The notes beneath the pieces are model-generated. The model saw nothing but the letters and a program-made list of their open reading frames with translations. It did not search any database and was not told where the DNA came from. DNA of 64,000 nucleotides from JAUWKC01 sp035529895 (lineage in GTDB: Bacteria > Planctomycetota > Phycisphaerae > Sedimentisphaerales > Anaerobacaceae): contig DATKVV010000053.1 in the NCBI GenBank assembly GCA_035529895.1, forward strand, positions 1 through 64,000. Reading direction: 5' to 3'. Below, in pieces: positions 35,170 through 43,209 of the stretch (its first letter is position 1; every line of letters begins with the position of its first letter). The position numbers were made by a program, and so were the translations under genes.

Positions 35170-38100
35170 ATGGCGTTTGATAAAGTAAGCAAGATTCTTA
35201 TCAAGATTTTCGGCTCTCGCAACGAGCGGTTGGTCAAAAGCTATTCGGTAATCGCGCGCCAGGCGGGGGCGTTCGAAGAGCAAATAGAAAAGCTCGACGA
35301 CGAGGCCTTGAAGGGAAAGACCGCGGAGTTCAAGACGGCTTTGAAAGCGGGAGCCAGTCCTGAGGACATTCTGCCTGAGGTTTTCGCGGTCGTCCGTGAA
35401 GCGGCAAGGCGAAATGTCCAGATGCGGCATTTCGATGTTCAGCTTGTCGGCGGGGACGTTCTGTACGAAGGCAAGATTGCCGAAATGGCGACCGGCGAGG
35501 GCAAAACTTTAGTCGCAACGCTGTCTGCATATCTGGTTCACCTGACCGGCAGAAGGGTTCATATAGTCACCGTCAATGATTACCTGGCCAAGCGCGACGC
35601 GGAATGGATGGGGCCCATTTATAAGGCGCTGGGATTAACGGTAGGCGCGATTCAGGCGGATATGGATACGGGCGGCGACGAACGGAGAAGCCAGTATGAA
35701 TGCGACATAACCTATGGTACAAATAACGAATTCGGCTTCGATTATCTTCGCGACAATATGAAGCTGTCGCTCGAACAGATGGTTCAGGGGCCGCTGCAAT
35801 ATGGCATAATCGACGAGGTTGATTCAATTCTGATAGATGAAGCCAGGACGCCTCTGATAATATCGGGTCCGGCTTTTGATGATGTCAGCAGATACAAAAA
35901 AGCGGACGAGGTGGCAAGGAAACTCATTACTCTTCAGAGCAACTATGACCGGATAAAAAAACAAATTGATTCGGCCGAGAGAACCATAGCCAACGCCCAG
36001 GGTGAGCTGTCCGACGCCAAAAGGGATAAGGACAGCCAGCGAATGGAAAAAGCAGAGAAGGCAATCGAGAAGGCCGAGGCGGAGCTGCAGGCCTCTCAGG
36101 CGAGGCTGCCGAGCGCGACACAATATTACGAGGTGGAGTATGACAAGAAGGCGGTCCACCTGACGCACGAGGGAGTGGGGGCGGCGCAGGAGATAGCGGG
36201 CGTAGGCTCGTTCTTCACCGGCTCAAATATGGAATGGCCCCACCTCTTGGAGCAGAGCCTGCGAGCGCATGTCACTTTCGAGAAGGAAAAAGATTATGTG
36301 GTCATGGACGGCAAGGTGATTATCGTGGACGAGTTTACCGGCCGGCTGATGCACGGGCGGCAGTGGTCGGACGGACTTCATCAGGCGGTCGAGGCAAAAG
36401 AGAATGTGCAGGTAAAGGAAGAAACGCAGACATTGGCCACTATCACGCTGCAGAATTTTTTCAAGCTCTACGACCAGATAGCGGGGATGACCGGAACGGC
36501 CGCGACCGAAGGCGAAGAGTTCATGAAGATATACAAGCTCGATGTTGTGGTAATACCGACCAATGAGCCTTGCATCAGAGACGACCGGGAGGATGTAATC
36601 TACAAGACAATGCACGAAAAGTTCAATGCGATAGTTGAAGAGATAAACAATGTCAGCGCCGCGGGCAGGCCGGTTCTTGTCGGTACAATAAGCATAGAAA
36701 AGAACGAGGCTCTATCGGAGGCCCTTAACAGGAGATATGGTCTTGACCATGAGGTTCTCAACGCCAAGCAGCACGCGCGGGAGGCTTTGATTGTTGCCAA
36801 GGCGGGGCAGCAGCACAAAGGGCGGGACGGCCGGATGCGAGGCAATGTCACCATCGCGACAAATATGGCCGGCAGGGGTACGGATATTAAGCTCGGCCCC
36901 GGCGTGGCGGATATAGGGGGGCTGCACATACTCGGGACGGAGCGCCACGAAGCAAGAAGAATCGATAATCAGCTCCGGGGCCGGTCAGGCAGACAGGGTG
37001 ACGCGGGCTCGAGCCAGTTCTTCCTGAGCTTCGACGATGACCTGATGCGCGTATTTGCACCGGAGTGGACAGTGAAGGCACTGTCATGGATAGGGTGGGA
37101 AGAGGGAGAGCCGATTTATCACAAACGAATAAGCAAGGGGATTGAAAAGGCACAGAAGAAAGTCGAAGAGCGAAACTTCGAGATACGCAAGAGCCTTCTC
37201 GAATACGATGAGGTGATGGACTATCAGCGGAAGATTTTCTACTCGCGCAGGCGCAAGATTCTGGGCGGCAAAGGCCTCAAGAGCATTATAGAGGAGATGA
37301 TTGACGCGTCCATCGCGAAAAATTGCGAGACGATTCTCGATAAGAGCTACCCGGTCAAGTGCATAGTCGAGTGGGCCAGAACCACTTTTAGTGTGGACCT
37401 GAAGCCGTCGGATATCGCGGGGCTGGATGTAAATGAAATCGAGAGCCTGATTAAGGAGAAGGCAAAGAACAATGCCGCCAACGATATATCGCTGTCTATG
37501 GGGGAATATCTGGAGGATTACGAAGACCGGCAAAGCTGGGATGTTGCCGGATTGAGCAAATGGGCGATGAGCGCTTTTCGGGTCAGTTTGAGCCCCAACA
37601 AAATCAAGACACAAGAGCCGGAGGAAATCGAGGAGGAGTTGATAGCAGCGGCCGGCGAGCAGATTGACAGGAAAGATTGTGCGCAATTGGCCGAGTTCCT
37701 GAAGGAAGATTTTGCTCTGCGCACCTTCGTCGAGTGGGCACGAGCCAAATTCGACATAAGACTGGACCTTGGGGAATTAAAGAGCCTGAACACCGCTCAA
37801 ATTCGGGAGCAACTGCGTCAGAAAACAACTGCCAAATACAAACAAAGAGAAATAGAGTATCCTGTCGAATTTGCGATGAATATGGTTTATGGGCCCCAGG
37901 GCGCCAACGTATATGGATTCGAGGCGCTGGCCGAGTGGGCGAACAGGAAATACGGGGCGAACCTTTCGGCCGAGCGCATAGCCGACAGCAAACCGAAGGC
38001 TTTGTACAATCAACTGCTCGAACTTAGCACGAACTTCAACAACGGCCAGTTGGAGCGGGAGCTTGAGGGCAAAATCGACAGCTTGAGCAACACGGAACTG

Positions 38101-38658
38101 GCAAGGTGGGCCAATGAGCGGTTCGGGACGTCTTTGAATGAGGAGCAGCTTGGGGACGGGCCGGAGCGCAGAGAGAAGCTGTTGGAAGCGGCGAGGGAAT
38201 TCCTGCGGGCCGAGCTTAGCGACCTGGAGAAATATGTCCTCCTGCAGATATACGACGGCACATGGAAAGACCACCTGTACTCGATGGACCATTTGAAAGA
38301 GAGCATCTGGACGCGGTCTTTTGCGGAAAAAGACCCGAAGGTCGAGTACAAGCGCGAAGGGTTCCGAATGTTCAATGAGATGCTCGAGACTATCGAGGAC
38401 CGGGTGACGGATGTTATTTTCAAGGTCCGGCTGGAAGCCGGTGCGAGGGCCAGAAGCGTCTGGCAGGTAAGTCAGGTGGCGCATGACCAGGTCGGTCAGT
38501 TTGCGATGGCCGAGCGGCAGCGGGCCGCCGCGCAGGCGCCGCAGGGAGAGGTGAAGGTAAAGCAGATTCGGTTAGAGCAGCCGAAGGTGGGGCGGAATGA
38601 CCCTTGCCCGTGCGGCAGCGGCAAGAAATACAAGAAGTGCTGCGGAAAGGATGCGTAG
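35170..38658 (+). CDS. secA: Preprotein translocase ATPase SecA, long form with expanded helical wing
   Basis: 1162 residues against about 840-900 in most bacteria. NBD1 has Walker A MATGEGKT (106-113), TVNDYLAKRD and IIDEVDSILIDEARTPL. The PPXD contains a charged coiled-coil insert at about 255-316. NBD2 has ATNMAGRGTDIKLGPGV and DNQLRGRSGRQGD. The scaffold and two-helix finger appear as SLLEYDEVMDYQR and QIYDGTWKDHLYSMDHLKE. Between them, residues about 730-1015 hold five W-A repeats (Trp735, 798, 856, 923, 980) where ordinary SecA has one helical-wing unit. The C-terminus is an intact SEC-C zinc motif CPCGSGKKYKKCC. It drives Sec export and is essential. The start is ATG, 4 bp after efp. 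Confidence 0.97.
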   Translation: MAFDKVSKILIKIFGSRNERLVKSYSVIARQAGAFEEQIEKLDDEALKGKTAEFKTALKAGASPEDILPEVFAVVREAARRNVQMRHFDVQLVGGDVLYEGKIAEMATGEGKTLVATLSAYLVHLTGRRVHIVTVNDYLAKRDAEWMGPIYKALGLTVGAIQADMDTGGDERRSQYECDITYGTNNEFGFDYLRDNMKLSLEQMVQGPLQYGIIDEVDSILIDEARTPLIISGPAFDDVSRYKKADEVARKLITLQSNYDRIKKQIDSAERTIANAQGELSDAKRDKDSQRMEKAEKAIEKAEAELQASQARLPSATQYYEVEYDKKAVHLTHEGVGAAQEIAGVGSFFTGSNMEWPHLLEQSLRAHVTFEKEKDYVVMDGKVIIVDEFTGRLMHGRQWSDGLHQAVEAKENVQVKEETQTLATITLQNFFKLYDQIAGMTGTAATEGEEFMKIYKLDVVVIPTNEPCIRDDREDVIYKTMHEKFNAIVEEINNVSAAGRPVLVGTISIEKNEALSEALNRRYGLDHEVLNAKQHAREALIVAKAGQQHKGRDGRMRGNVTIATNMAGRGTDIKLGPGVADIGGLHILGTERHEARRIDNQLRGRSGRQGDAGSSQFFLSFDDDLMRVFAPEWTVKALSWIGWEEGEPIYHKRISKGIEKAQKKVEERNFEIRKSLLEYDEVMDYQRKIFYSRRRKILGGKGLKSIIEEMIDASIAKNCETILDKSYPVKCIVEWARTTFSVDLKPSDIAGLDVNEIESLIKEKAKNNAANDISLSMGEYLEDYEDRQSWDVAGLSKWAMSAFRVSLSPNKIKTQEPEEIEEELIAAAGEQIDRKDCAQLAEFLKEDFALRTFVEWARAKFDIRLDLGELKSLNTAQIREQLRQKTTAKYKQREIEYPVEFAMNMVYGPQGANVYGFEALAEWANRKYGANLSAERIADSKPKALYNQLLELSTNFNNGQLERELEGKIDSLSNTELARWANERFGTSLNEEQLGDGPERREKLLEAAREFLRAELSDLEKYVLLQIYDGTWKDHLYSMDHLKESIWTRSFAEKDPKVEYKREGFRMFNEMLETIEDRVTDVIFKVRLEAGARARSVWQVSQVAHDQVGQFAMAERQRAAAQAPQGEVKVKQIRLEQPKVGRNDPCPCGSGKKYKKCCGKDA
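37357..38214 (+). repeat. Five W-A repeat units inside SecA helical wing domain
   Basis: The units begin IVEWARTTFSVDL, LSKWAMSAFRVSL, FVEWARAKFDIRL, LAEWANRKYGANL and LARWANERFGTSL. Trp residues are 57-67 apart. After each, a second helix of the type IxxxxxxxIxxxLxxxA follows, most clearly in the first four. Confidence 0.8.
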
Positions 38659-39036
38659 GAGCATAAGAGGACAAGGCATAAGCCCGTATCGCGTATCTCG
38701 CCCGAAGAATATCGTAACCCGAAACAAATTCAAACAACCGAAATTGGCACTTTGAAGGGTCTTGGTCACTGGAGCATTTGGAAATTCGATGTTGTTTCGT
38801 GTCGCCCCTTTTGCGGGGACAAGTTTACCCCTGCGAAGGGGAGGTGCTTGGGATTCCGGCCTTTTTAGGCCGGGCACCCATCACTGATTACGCATTAGCC
38901 CGTACACTTTTCCCCCTTTTTGTCTTGATTTTTCCAGGATTTCCCAAGTAAATCCGTGCAAAAAGTAAGATTTTGATAGTATGAAGCCTATGGATACAGT
39001 TCATGACAGTTCTTGTGCTCTAATTTGGAGAACCTG
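38659..39036. other. 378-bp intergenic region after secA
   Basis: No gene. It starts with the degenerate GTATCTCG-type words, then has two small C-run/G-run hairpins near 38804-38842 and a stronger hairpin at 38842-38877. Confidence 0.55.
38842..38877 (+). terminator. Hairpin downstream of secA, possible terminator
   Basis: A perfect 7-bp stem CCGGCCT/AGGCCGG with a TTTT loop (38856-38873) is enclosed by a GGTGC/GCACC outer stem. There is no T-run after it, so intrinsic termination is uncertain. Confidence 0.35.
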
Positions 39037-40839
39037 ATGGGTGAATGTAGAAAGCATCCTCTAAATGGGCTCAGTGGGTCAACCCGCTCACGGCCGGGCT
39101 TGATACCGGCCCTGCTTGCGATTTCATTACTCATCCCTAGCGCGGATGCTCGTGAAAATTATTACCCGGACCCTCCGACGCAGTTGCAGACGGGGGCACC
39201 GGACGGCATCGGCCCCTTCGCCGCCATCAGCGTCCACGATCTCCCCCTCGGCCGTGCCTTCGTTTACGGCGGCCAGTCGCCCGACCTGTTCCTTGTCGCC
39301 GGCAACCTGACCAATTTGTCCCCGGGTATCTACCTTTACAGGTACCTCAGCCGCAAGGAGGGAGTCCCTGTTTTCGGCGAGCCGGTCCGCGTTCAGCCGC
39401 CGCCCGGCGTTACCGGCAACTGTGTCATTTTTCAGAGCGGACAAGGGGATGTTTTCGGCATCTGGAAGGTCAAAAATGATTTTAAGCTGGCACGCTACAA
39501 CAAAGAAAAACACTGCTTCGAAGAGGTCCCCAAAGACCACATAAAAGAGCCTTGCAATCAGACCTGGGCACAGAACGGATCAGGCCGAATGACCCGCGTT
39601 GAGTTCGACGACCACCCCCCGGGATTTATCGCCGGCTCACGCTACGGCAACCTGTCGTTCTACACTTACGGCCCCGGCTTTGAACTTTCACAGCGCCGCT
39701 ATGCCGTGGGTACTGATGGTATCATGCTCAGGAACAAAACCACCGGCGCCAACCCCCTCGCCTATCCCGATGCGAACGGCCGCAATTGCGACCTGATTGT
39801 CGTCGGTGAAGGCGGCACGTACTATTACCGCTTCACCGGACGCTTCGATGACCGCGACCAGCCGATCTACGCCGACCAGGCCTGTTTGCTCGAAAAGAAC
39901 GCGCCCCTCTCTCACAGCAGCCTGCCCGTGATCAATACCGTCGATTGGGACGGCGACGGTGACATCGATATCGTCAGCGGCGACTCGGTCGGCTTTGTAT
40001 CCCTGCTCGAAAACACCGGCTCCACCGCCCAGCCCCGATTCCTCGCTCCGGTTAAACTTCGCGCCGCCGGCCAGATCATCCGGGTCAGGCCCGGCTATTA
40101 TCGCAGCCTCCAGGGACCCGGCGAAGCCAACTGGGGATACACCTGCCCCACCGTCGTCGACTGGAACGGCGACGGCCTGCCCGATATCGTCATGAGCGAC
40201 TCCACCGCCACACACAAAGTCTATATCAACCGCGGGACAGCCGACAAACCCGAACTGGCCCCCGCCAGAGAGCTGTTCTGTGACGGCCTCGATCTTCACG
40301 GTCCCTGGCGGGTCAAGCCGGGTGTAGGACTGCTCAATGGAAAAATGGCCTACGTGATACTCGACGAAGACGAAGAATTTCACCTGTTCTGGAAAATCGA
40401 CGACCAAAACCTCGAAGACGGCGGCAAGCTCCATCTCGAAAGTGGTGCCGTCATCGGCGCAAACTACCGTAGAGCGGGCAAGGGCGGACGCGTCAAGATA
40501 ACGCTGTTCGACTGGGACCGCGACGGCCGCAACGACCTGCTGCTCACCACGCACAGCGGAAACTCCATTCCACACGCCGAATACGGCATTCCCCGCCAGG
40601 CCGGAGCAATGGTACTGCTTATGTTGAACGCCTCCAGGGGCGATGACATCCGCTTTGCCCCGCCCCGTCCCCTTCAGTACAAAGGCAGGACCCTGTATCT
40701 CGGCGAACATAGCTGCAGCGCAGCCCCCTACCCATTCCAAAACGACAAATACGGCATGGTAGTTGCCATAGAGAACGGCCGTTTCTTCCTCCTGGCATCC
40801 GAAGACATCTCATGGGCCCCGCCCCACAAAAGAATCTAA
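39037..40839 (+). CDS. Exported FG-GAP/VCBS-repeat protein
   Basis: 600 residues from the ATG at 39037, which has TGGAG 8 nt upstream. A hydrophobic signal (LIPALLAISLLIPSADA) follows a polar start. At least three FG-GAP/VCBS calcium loops are clear (VDWDGDGDIDIVSGD, VDWNGDGLPDIVMSD, FDWDRDGRNDLLLTT), each followed by a strand-rich blade such as GFVSLLENTGS. This suggests a beta-propeller acting outside the cytoplasm, similar in type to the protein at 4704-6023. Plus-strand composition is strongly C-rich, unlike secA just upstream. Function is unknown; carbohydrate or cell-surface binding is likely. Confidence 0.72.
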   Translation: MGECRKHPLNGLSGSTRSRPGLIPALLAISLLIPSADARENYYPDPPTQLQTGAPDGIGPFAAISVHDLPLGRAFVYGGQSPDLFLVAGNLTNLSPGIYLYRYLSRKEGVPVFGEPVRVQPPPGVTGNCVIFQSGQGDVFGIWKVKNDFKLARYNKEKHCFEEVPKDHIKEPCNQTWAQNGSGRMTRVEFDDHPPGFIAGSRYGNLSFYTYGPGFELSQRRYAVGTDGIMLRNKTTGANPLAYPDANGRNCDLIVVGEGGTYYYRFTGRFDDRDQPIYADQACLLEKNAPLSHSSLPVINTVDWDGDGDIDIVSGDSVGFVSLLENTGSTAQPRFLAPVKLRAAGQIIRVRPGYYRSLQGPGEANWGYTCPTVVDWNGDGLPDIVMSDSTATHKVYINRGTADKPELAPARELFCDGLDLHGPWRVKPGVGLLNGKMAYVILDEDEEFHLFWKIDDQNLEDGGKLHLESGAVIGANYRRAGKGGRVKITLFDWDRDGRNDLLLTTHSGNSIPHAEYGIPRQAGAMVLLMLNASRGDDIRFAPPRPLQYKGRTLYLGEHSCSAAPYPFQNDKYGMVVAIENGRFFLLASEDISWAPPHKRI

Positions 40840-40913
40840 CCCGCCAGCTCGTAGGGCGAGGCCGCAGCTCGAAGGTGCGAAACTTGTTGCACACGCGGCA
40901 GCTACATTCGTGC

Positions 40914-41036
40914 TTACTTTATGTTCTCTGAAAGAATCACGAGGCCCTGAAAATCAACTGCTCCGCTTTCATTCAGGTCGCTGCTTTCACGCTGGTCTGG
41001 GTCTGAGCAGACGCGGCCAATCCGGTCAATAATACG
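40914..41036 (-). pseudogene. Decayed C-terminal dockerin-like fragment
   Basis: A 40-codon open stretch bounded by stops and lacking a start reads ...VCSDPDQRESSDLNESGAVDFQ and then GLVILSENIK-stop on the minus strand. The SDLNESGAVDFQGLVILS part matches the single calcium-loop tail of planctomycete secreted proteins (compare DLNDDCVTDWGDILVLGRWW at 2840-2907). It is probably the relic of a lost exported-protein gene; chance similarity cannot be excluded. Confidence 0.4.
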
Positions 41037-41114
41037 TTATACAAGCAAGAAAAAGCTGCGCGACTGATATTTCCAATCCCAAACCATCCATGCTTCACAC
41101 GCCGCTCCCGGGTG

Positions 41115-41143
41115 TTGCACGAAAACCACATTCAGAGTATAAT
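41115..41143 (+). promoter_or_regulatory. Promoter of the first pseudopilin gene
   Basis: TTGCAC and a perfect TATAAT are 17 bp apart. The second pseudopilin gene has the same -35 and spacing. Confidence 0.65.
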
Positions 41144-41164
41144 CATTAGAACGTAGAAAACGCA

Positions 41165-41239
41165 AAATTAACGGAACAGATGGCCTGGTTCGCGCATCCT
41201 AACGACAGACGGCGTGTTTGTAATGAGGAGGATTTCTTA
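41165..41239 (+). repeat. Leader repeat, copy 1 (second copy at 42186-42257)
   Basis: The 5' leader from AAATTAACGGAACAGA through a GCATCCTAACGACAGAC-like block to GAGGAGG is repeated, with mismatches, before the next pseudopilin gene. The similarity continues into the coding start. Confidence 0.7.
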
Positions 41240-42046
41240 TTGCACGCAGGCAAAAAAGGTTTTACGTTAATAGAGCTCCTGGTGGTAATAGCCATAATTG
41301 CGCTGTTGATGTCGATACTAATGCCGGCTCTGAGCCGGGCAAAGCAGCAGGCAAAGGCGGTTGTCTGTCAGTCAAATCTGCATCAATGGGGCCTAATCTG
41401 GAGGATGTATACAGACGACAACGACGGTCATTTTACCGAAGGTGTCGCCGTCGGCTGGAATCGCGGGGAATGGATAATACCGCTGCGGCCGGAGTGGGAG
41501 ACAAGGTCCGATTTGCTGCGCTGCCCCTTGGCCAAAAAACGATTGCCCAGCGGGGAAGAACATGGCGGCCCGTCCAACGCCTACATAATGGGAGAGGGCG
41601 AGGGGATAGGCGGCAAGGAGGAGGAAGAATGCAGCTACGGGATAAATTGCTGGGTCTATAATGCGCCGCCGGGCGTGGTCGAAATTCAGAGCCGCCCTAC
41701 AAAATGCAACTGGAGGAGTCCCGACGTCAAAGGCGCGGGTTACGTTCCACTGTTCGCAGATACCATGTGGAGGGGAGGCGGGCCCTTTCACTACATGGGA
41801 CCGCCTGCCTACAATGGACAGTGGGAAGGCGCTGATGCGGAAATGAATCATTTCTGTATTGACCGACACGGGGCCGGTACCATAAATATTCTGTTTCTGG
41901 ATTGGTCGGTCGCAAAGACCGGACTCAAGCAGTTGTGGACGCTCAAGTGGCATCGAGAGTTCAAAATAAACGGTGCCTGGACTATTGCCGGCGGTGTCAC
42001 GCCGGAGAACTGGCCGGAATGGATGAGGGACTTCAAAGACTACTGA
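41240..42046 (+). CDS. Type II secretion/type IV pseudopilin-like protein (copy 1)
   Basis: 268 residues from a TTG at 41240, chosen because AGGAGG lies 8 nt upstream and the product then begins with a proper prepilin leader, LHAGKKG|FTLIELLVVIAIIALLMSILMPAL. A prepilin peptidase would cut after Gly. The hydrophobic helix is followed by QAKAVVCQSNLHQWGLIWRMY and a Cys-bearing globular part ending with DRHGAGTINILFLDWSVAKTGLKQLWTLKW, the planctomycete pseudopilin C-terminal pattern. It probably assembles in a T2SS-like pseudopilus or acts at the surface. It is the first of three tandem paralogues. Confidence 0.85.
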   Translation: MHAGKKGFTLIELLVVIAIIALLMSILMPALSRAKQQAKAVVCQSNLHQWGLIWRMYTDDNDGHFTEGVAVGWNRGEWIIPLRPEWETRSDLLRCPLAKKRLPSGEEHGGPSNAYIMGEGEGIGGKEEEECSYGINCWVYNAPPGVVEIQSRPTKCNWRSPDVKGAGYVPLFADTMWRGGGPFHYMGPPAYNGQWEGADAEMNHFCIDRHGAGTINILFLDWSVAKTGLKQLWTLKWHREFKINGAWTIAGGVTPENWPEWMRDFKDY

Positions 42047-42133
42047 AAAACCAGTCCGAAAGTCAAACCCGTTGCCGCAGCAGCTTCTCGAGAACAGTCA
42101 GACTGTCCAAACCTCAAGCCACGAGGCACGATA

Positions 42134-42162
42134 TTGCACCAGGACCGGATTTGCGGTATTAT
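42134..42162 (+). promoter_or_regulatory. Promoter of the second pseudopilin gene
   Basis: TTGCAC and TATTAT are 17 bp apart, parallel to the promoter at 41115-41143. The leader repeat (42186-42257) follows. Confidence 0.62.
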
Positions 42163-42257
42163 ACTTTAAGCGTGGAAAAGCCAGGAAATTAACGGAACAG
42201 AAGGCCGCATTTCCGCATTCTGACAATAGACAGCGCATTTGCGATGAGGAGAATTTT

Positions 42258-43031
42258 TTGTTAGGCGCAGGCAAAAAAGGTTTTACGTTAATAGAGCTCC
42301 TGGTGGTCATCGCCATCATCGCCGTGCTAATGTCGATATTGGTGCCGCTGTTTGGCAAGGCAAAGGAGCAGGCACGGACGGTTGTCTGCCAGTCCAACCT
42401 GCATCAATACGCCTTAGCGGGAAGGATGTACATGGATGATAACGAGCGGTACTTTCCTGATACGTTGAAGTGGTTATATATAGATAGTCCTTCCGGATAC
42501 TGCCAATGGCACGACAGGGCAAACAATCTGGCCAACCATCCGGAATACGCTGGTGTTCTGTGGCCCTACCTGAAGGCGCTGGGTATCCACGTGTGCCCCA
42601 CGTTTAGAATGGTCACCAAGTACAACGGGGGCTGTTCCAATCCCGGTCATAATCCTTCCATACCGATTGACCCCCAGTATAGCTACAGCATGAATGCCTT
42701 CGTGGGCGGCGACGGCAAGGGTAAGGTTACGCACGAATCCCAGGTGAAATACCCCGCACGGGTGTTTATATTCAGTGAGGAGAATTCGTGGGTGATTCCC
42801 GGTCTTTCCGGCAAGGGCTGCGGGATTAACGACAATAATCTGCGCATCGGTATACCCCCGGATTTGGTTGATTGTTTCGCCACGTACCATAAGCCCCCAG
42901 GCTCGGACCTGGACAATGGTTGGGCTAATGTGGCGTTCGTGGACGGGCACATTGACATGGTAAAGGCAGAAGAACAATATGACGGCGGCAACTTCAAATT
43001 AGCGTGGCCGAGAGCAACTCCGCCCAAATAG
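42258..43031 (+). CDS. Type II secretion/type IV pseudopilin-like protein (copy 2)
   Basis: 257 residues from a TTG at 42258 with GAGGAG 6 nt upstream. Prepilin leader LLGAGKKG|FTLIELLVVIAIIAVLMSILVPLF. The globular part differs most from copy 1 (YSYSMNAFVGGDGKGKVTHE, VKYPARVFIFSEENSWVI) and ends in the WANVAFVDGHIDMV motif typical of these proteins. The nucleotide sequence around the start is nearly that of copy 1, so the pair arose by duplication of promoter, leader and N-terminus with later divergence downstream. The frame open to 42072 runs through the promoter and is not protein. Confidence 0.84.
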   Translation: MLGAGKKGFTLIELLVVIAIIAVLMSILVPLFGKAKEQARTVVCQSNLHQYALAGRMYMDDNERYFPDTLKWLYIDSPSGYCQWHDRANNLANHPEYAGVLWPYLKALGIHVCPTFRMVTKYNGGCSNPGHNPSIPIDPQYSYSMNAFVGGDGKGKVTHESQVKYPARVFIFSEENSWVIPGLSGKGCGINDNNLRIGIPPDLVDCFATYHKPPGSDLDNGWANVAFVDGHIDMVKAEEQYDGGNFKLAWPRATPPK

Positions 43032-43209
43032 TCCAATTAGTGCGGCCCTGTTTGCCGTTTAATCTGGCACTGCCTTTGGGCCTTTCTGCCGGTTTTTGCT
43101 CGGGAGTTGCAGGAACTTGGATACTATCGCGTATGGAAAAAGGCGGCAAACCGTGCCCGAACCGGGCCGGTACATTGAAAACTTTGTGGATTATTGGCGA
43201 AGTATCATT

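Noticed and set aside
39688..40740. 350-codon minus-strand frame
   Set aside because: It is antisense to the VCBS protein gene, whose calcium-loop motifs show the true strand.
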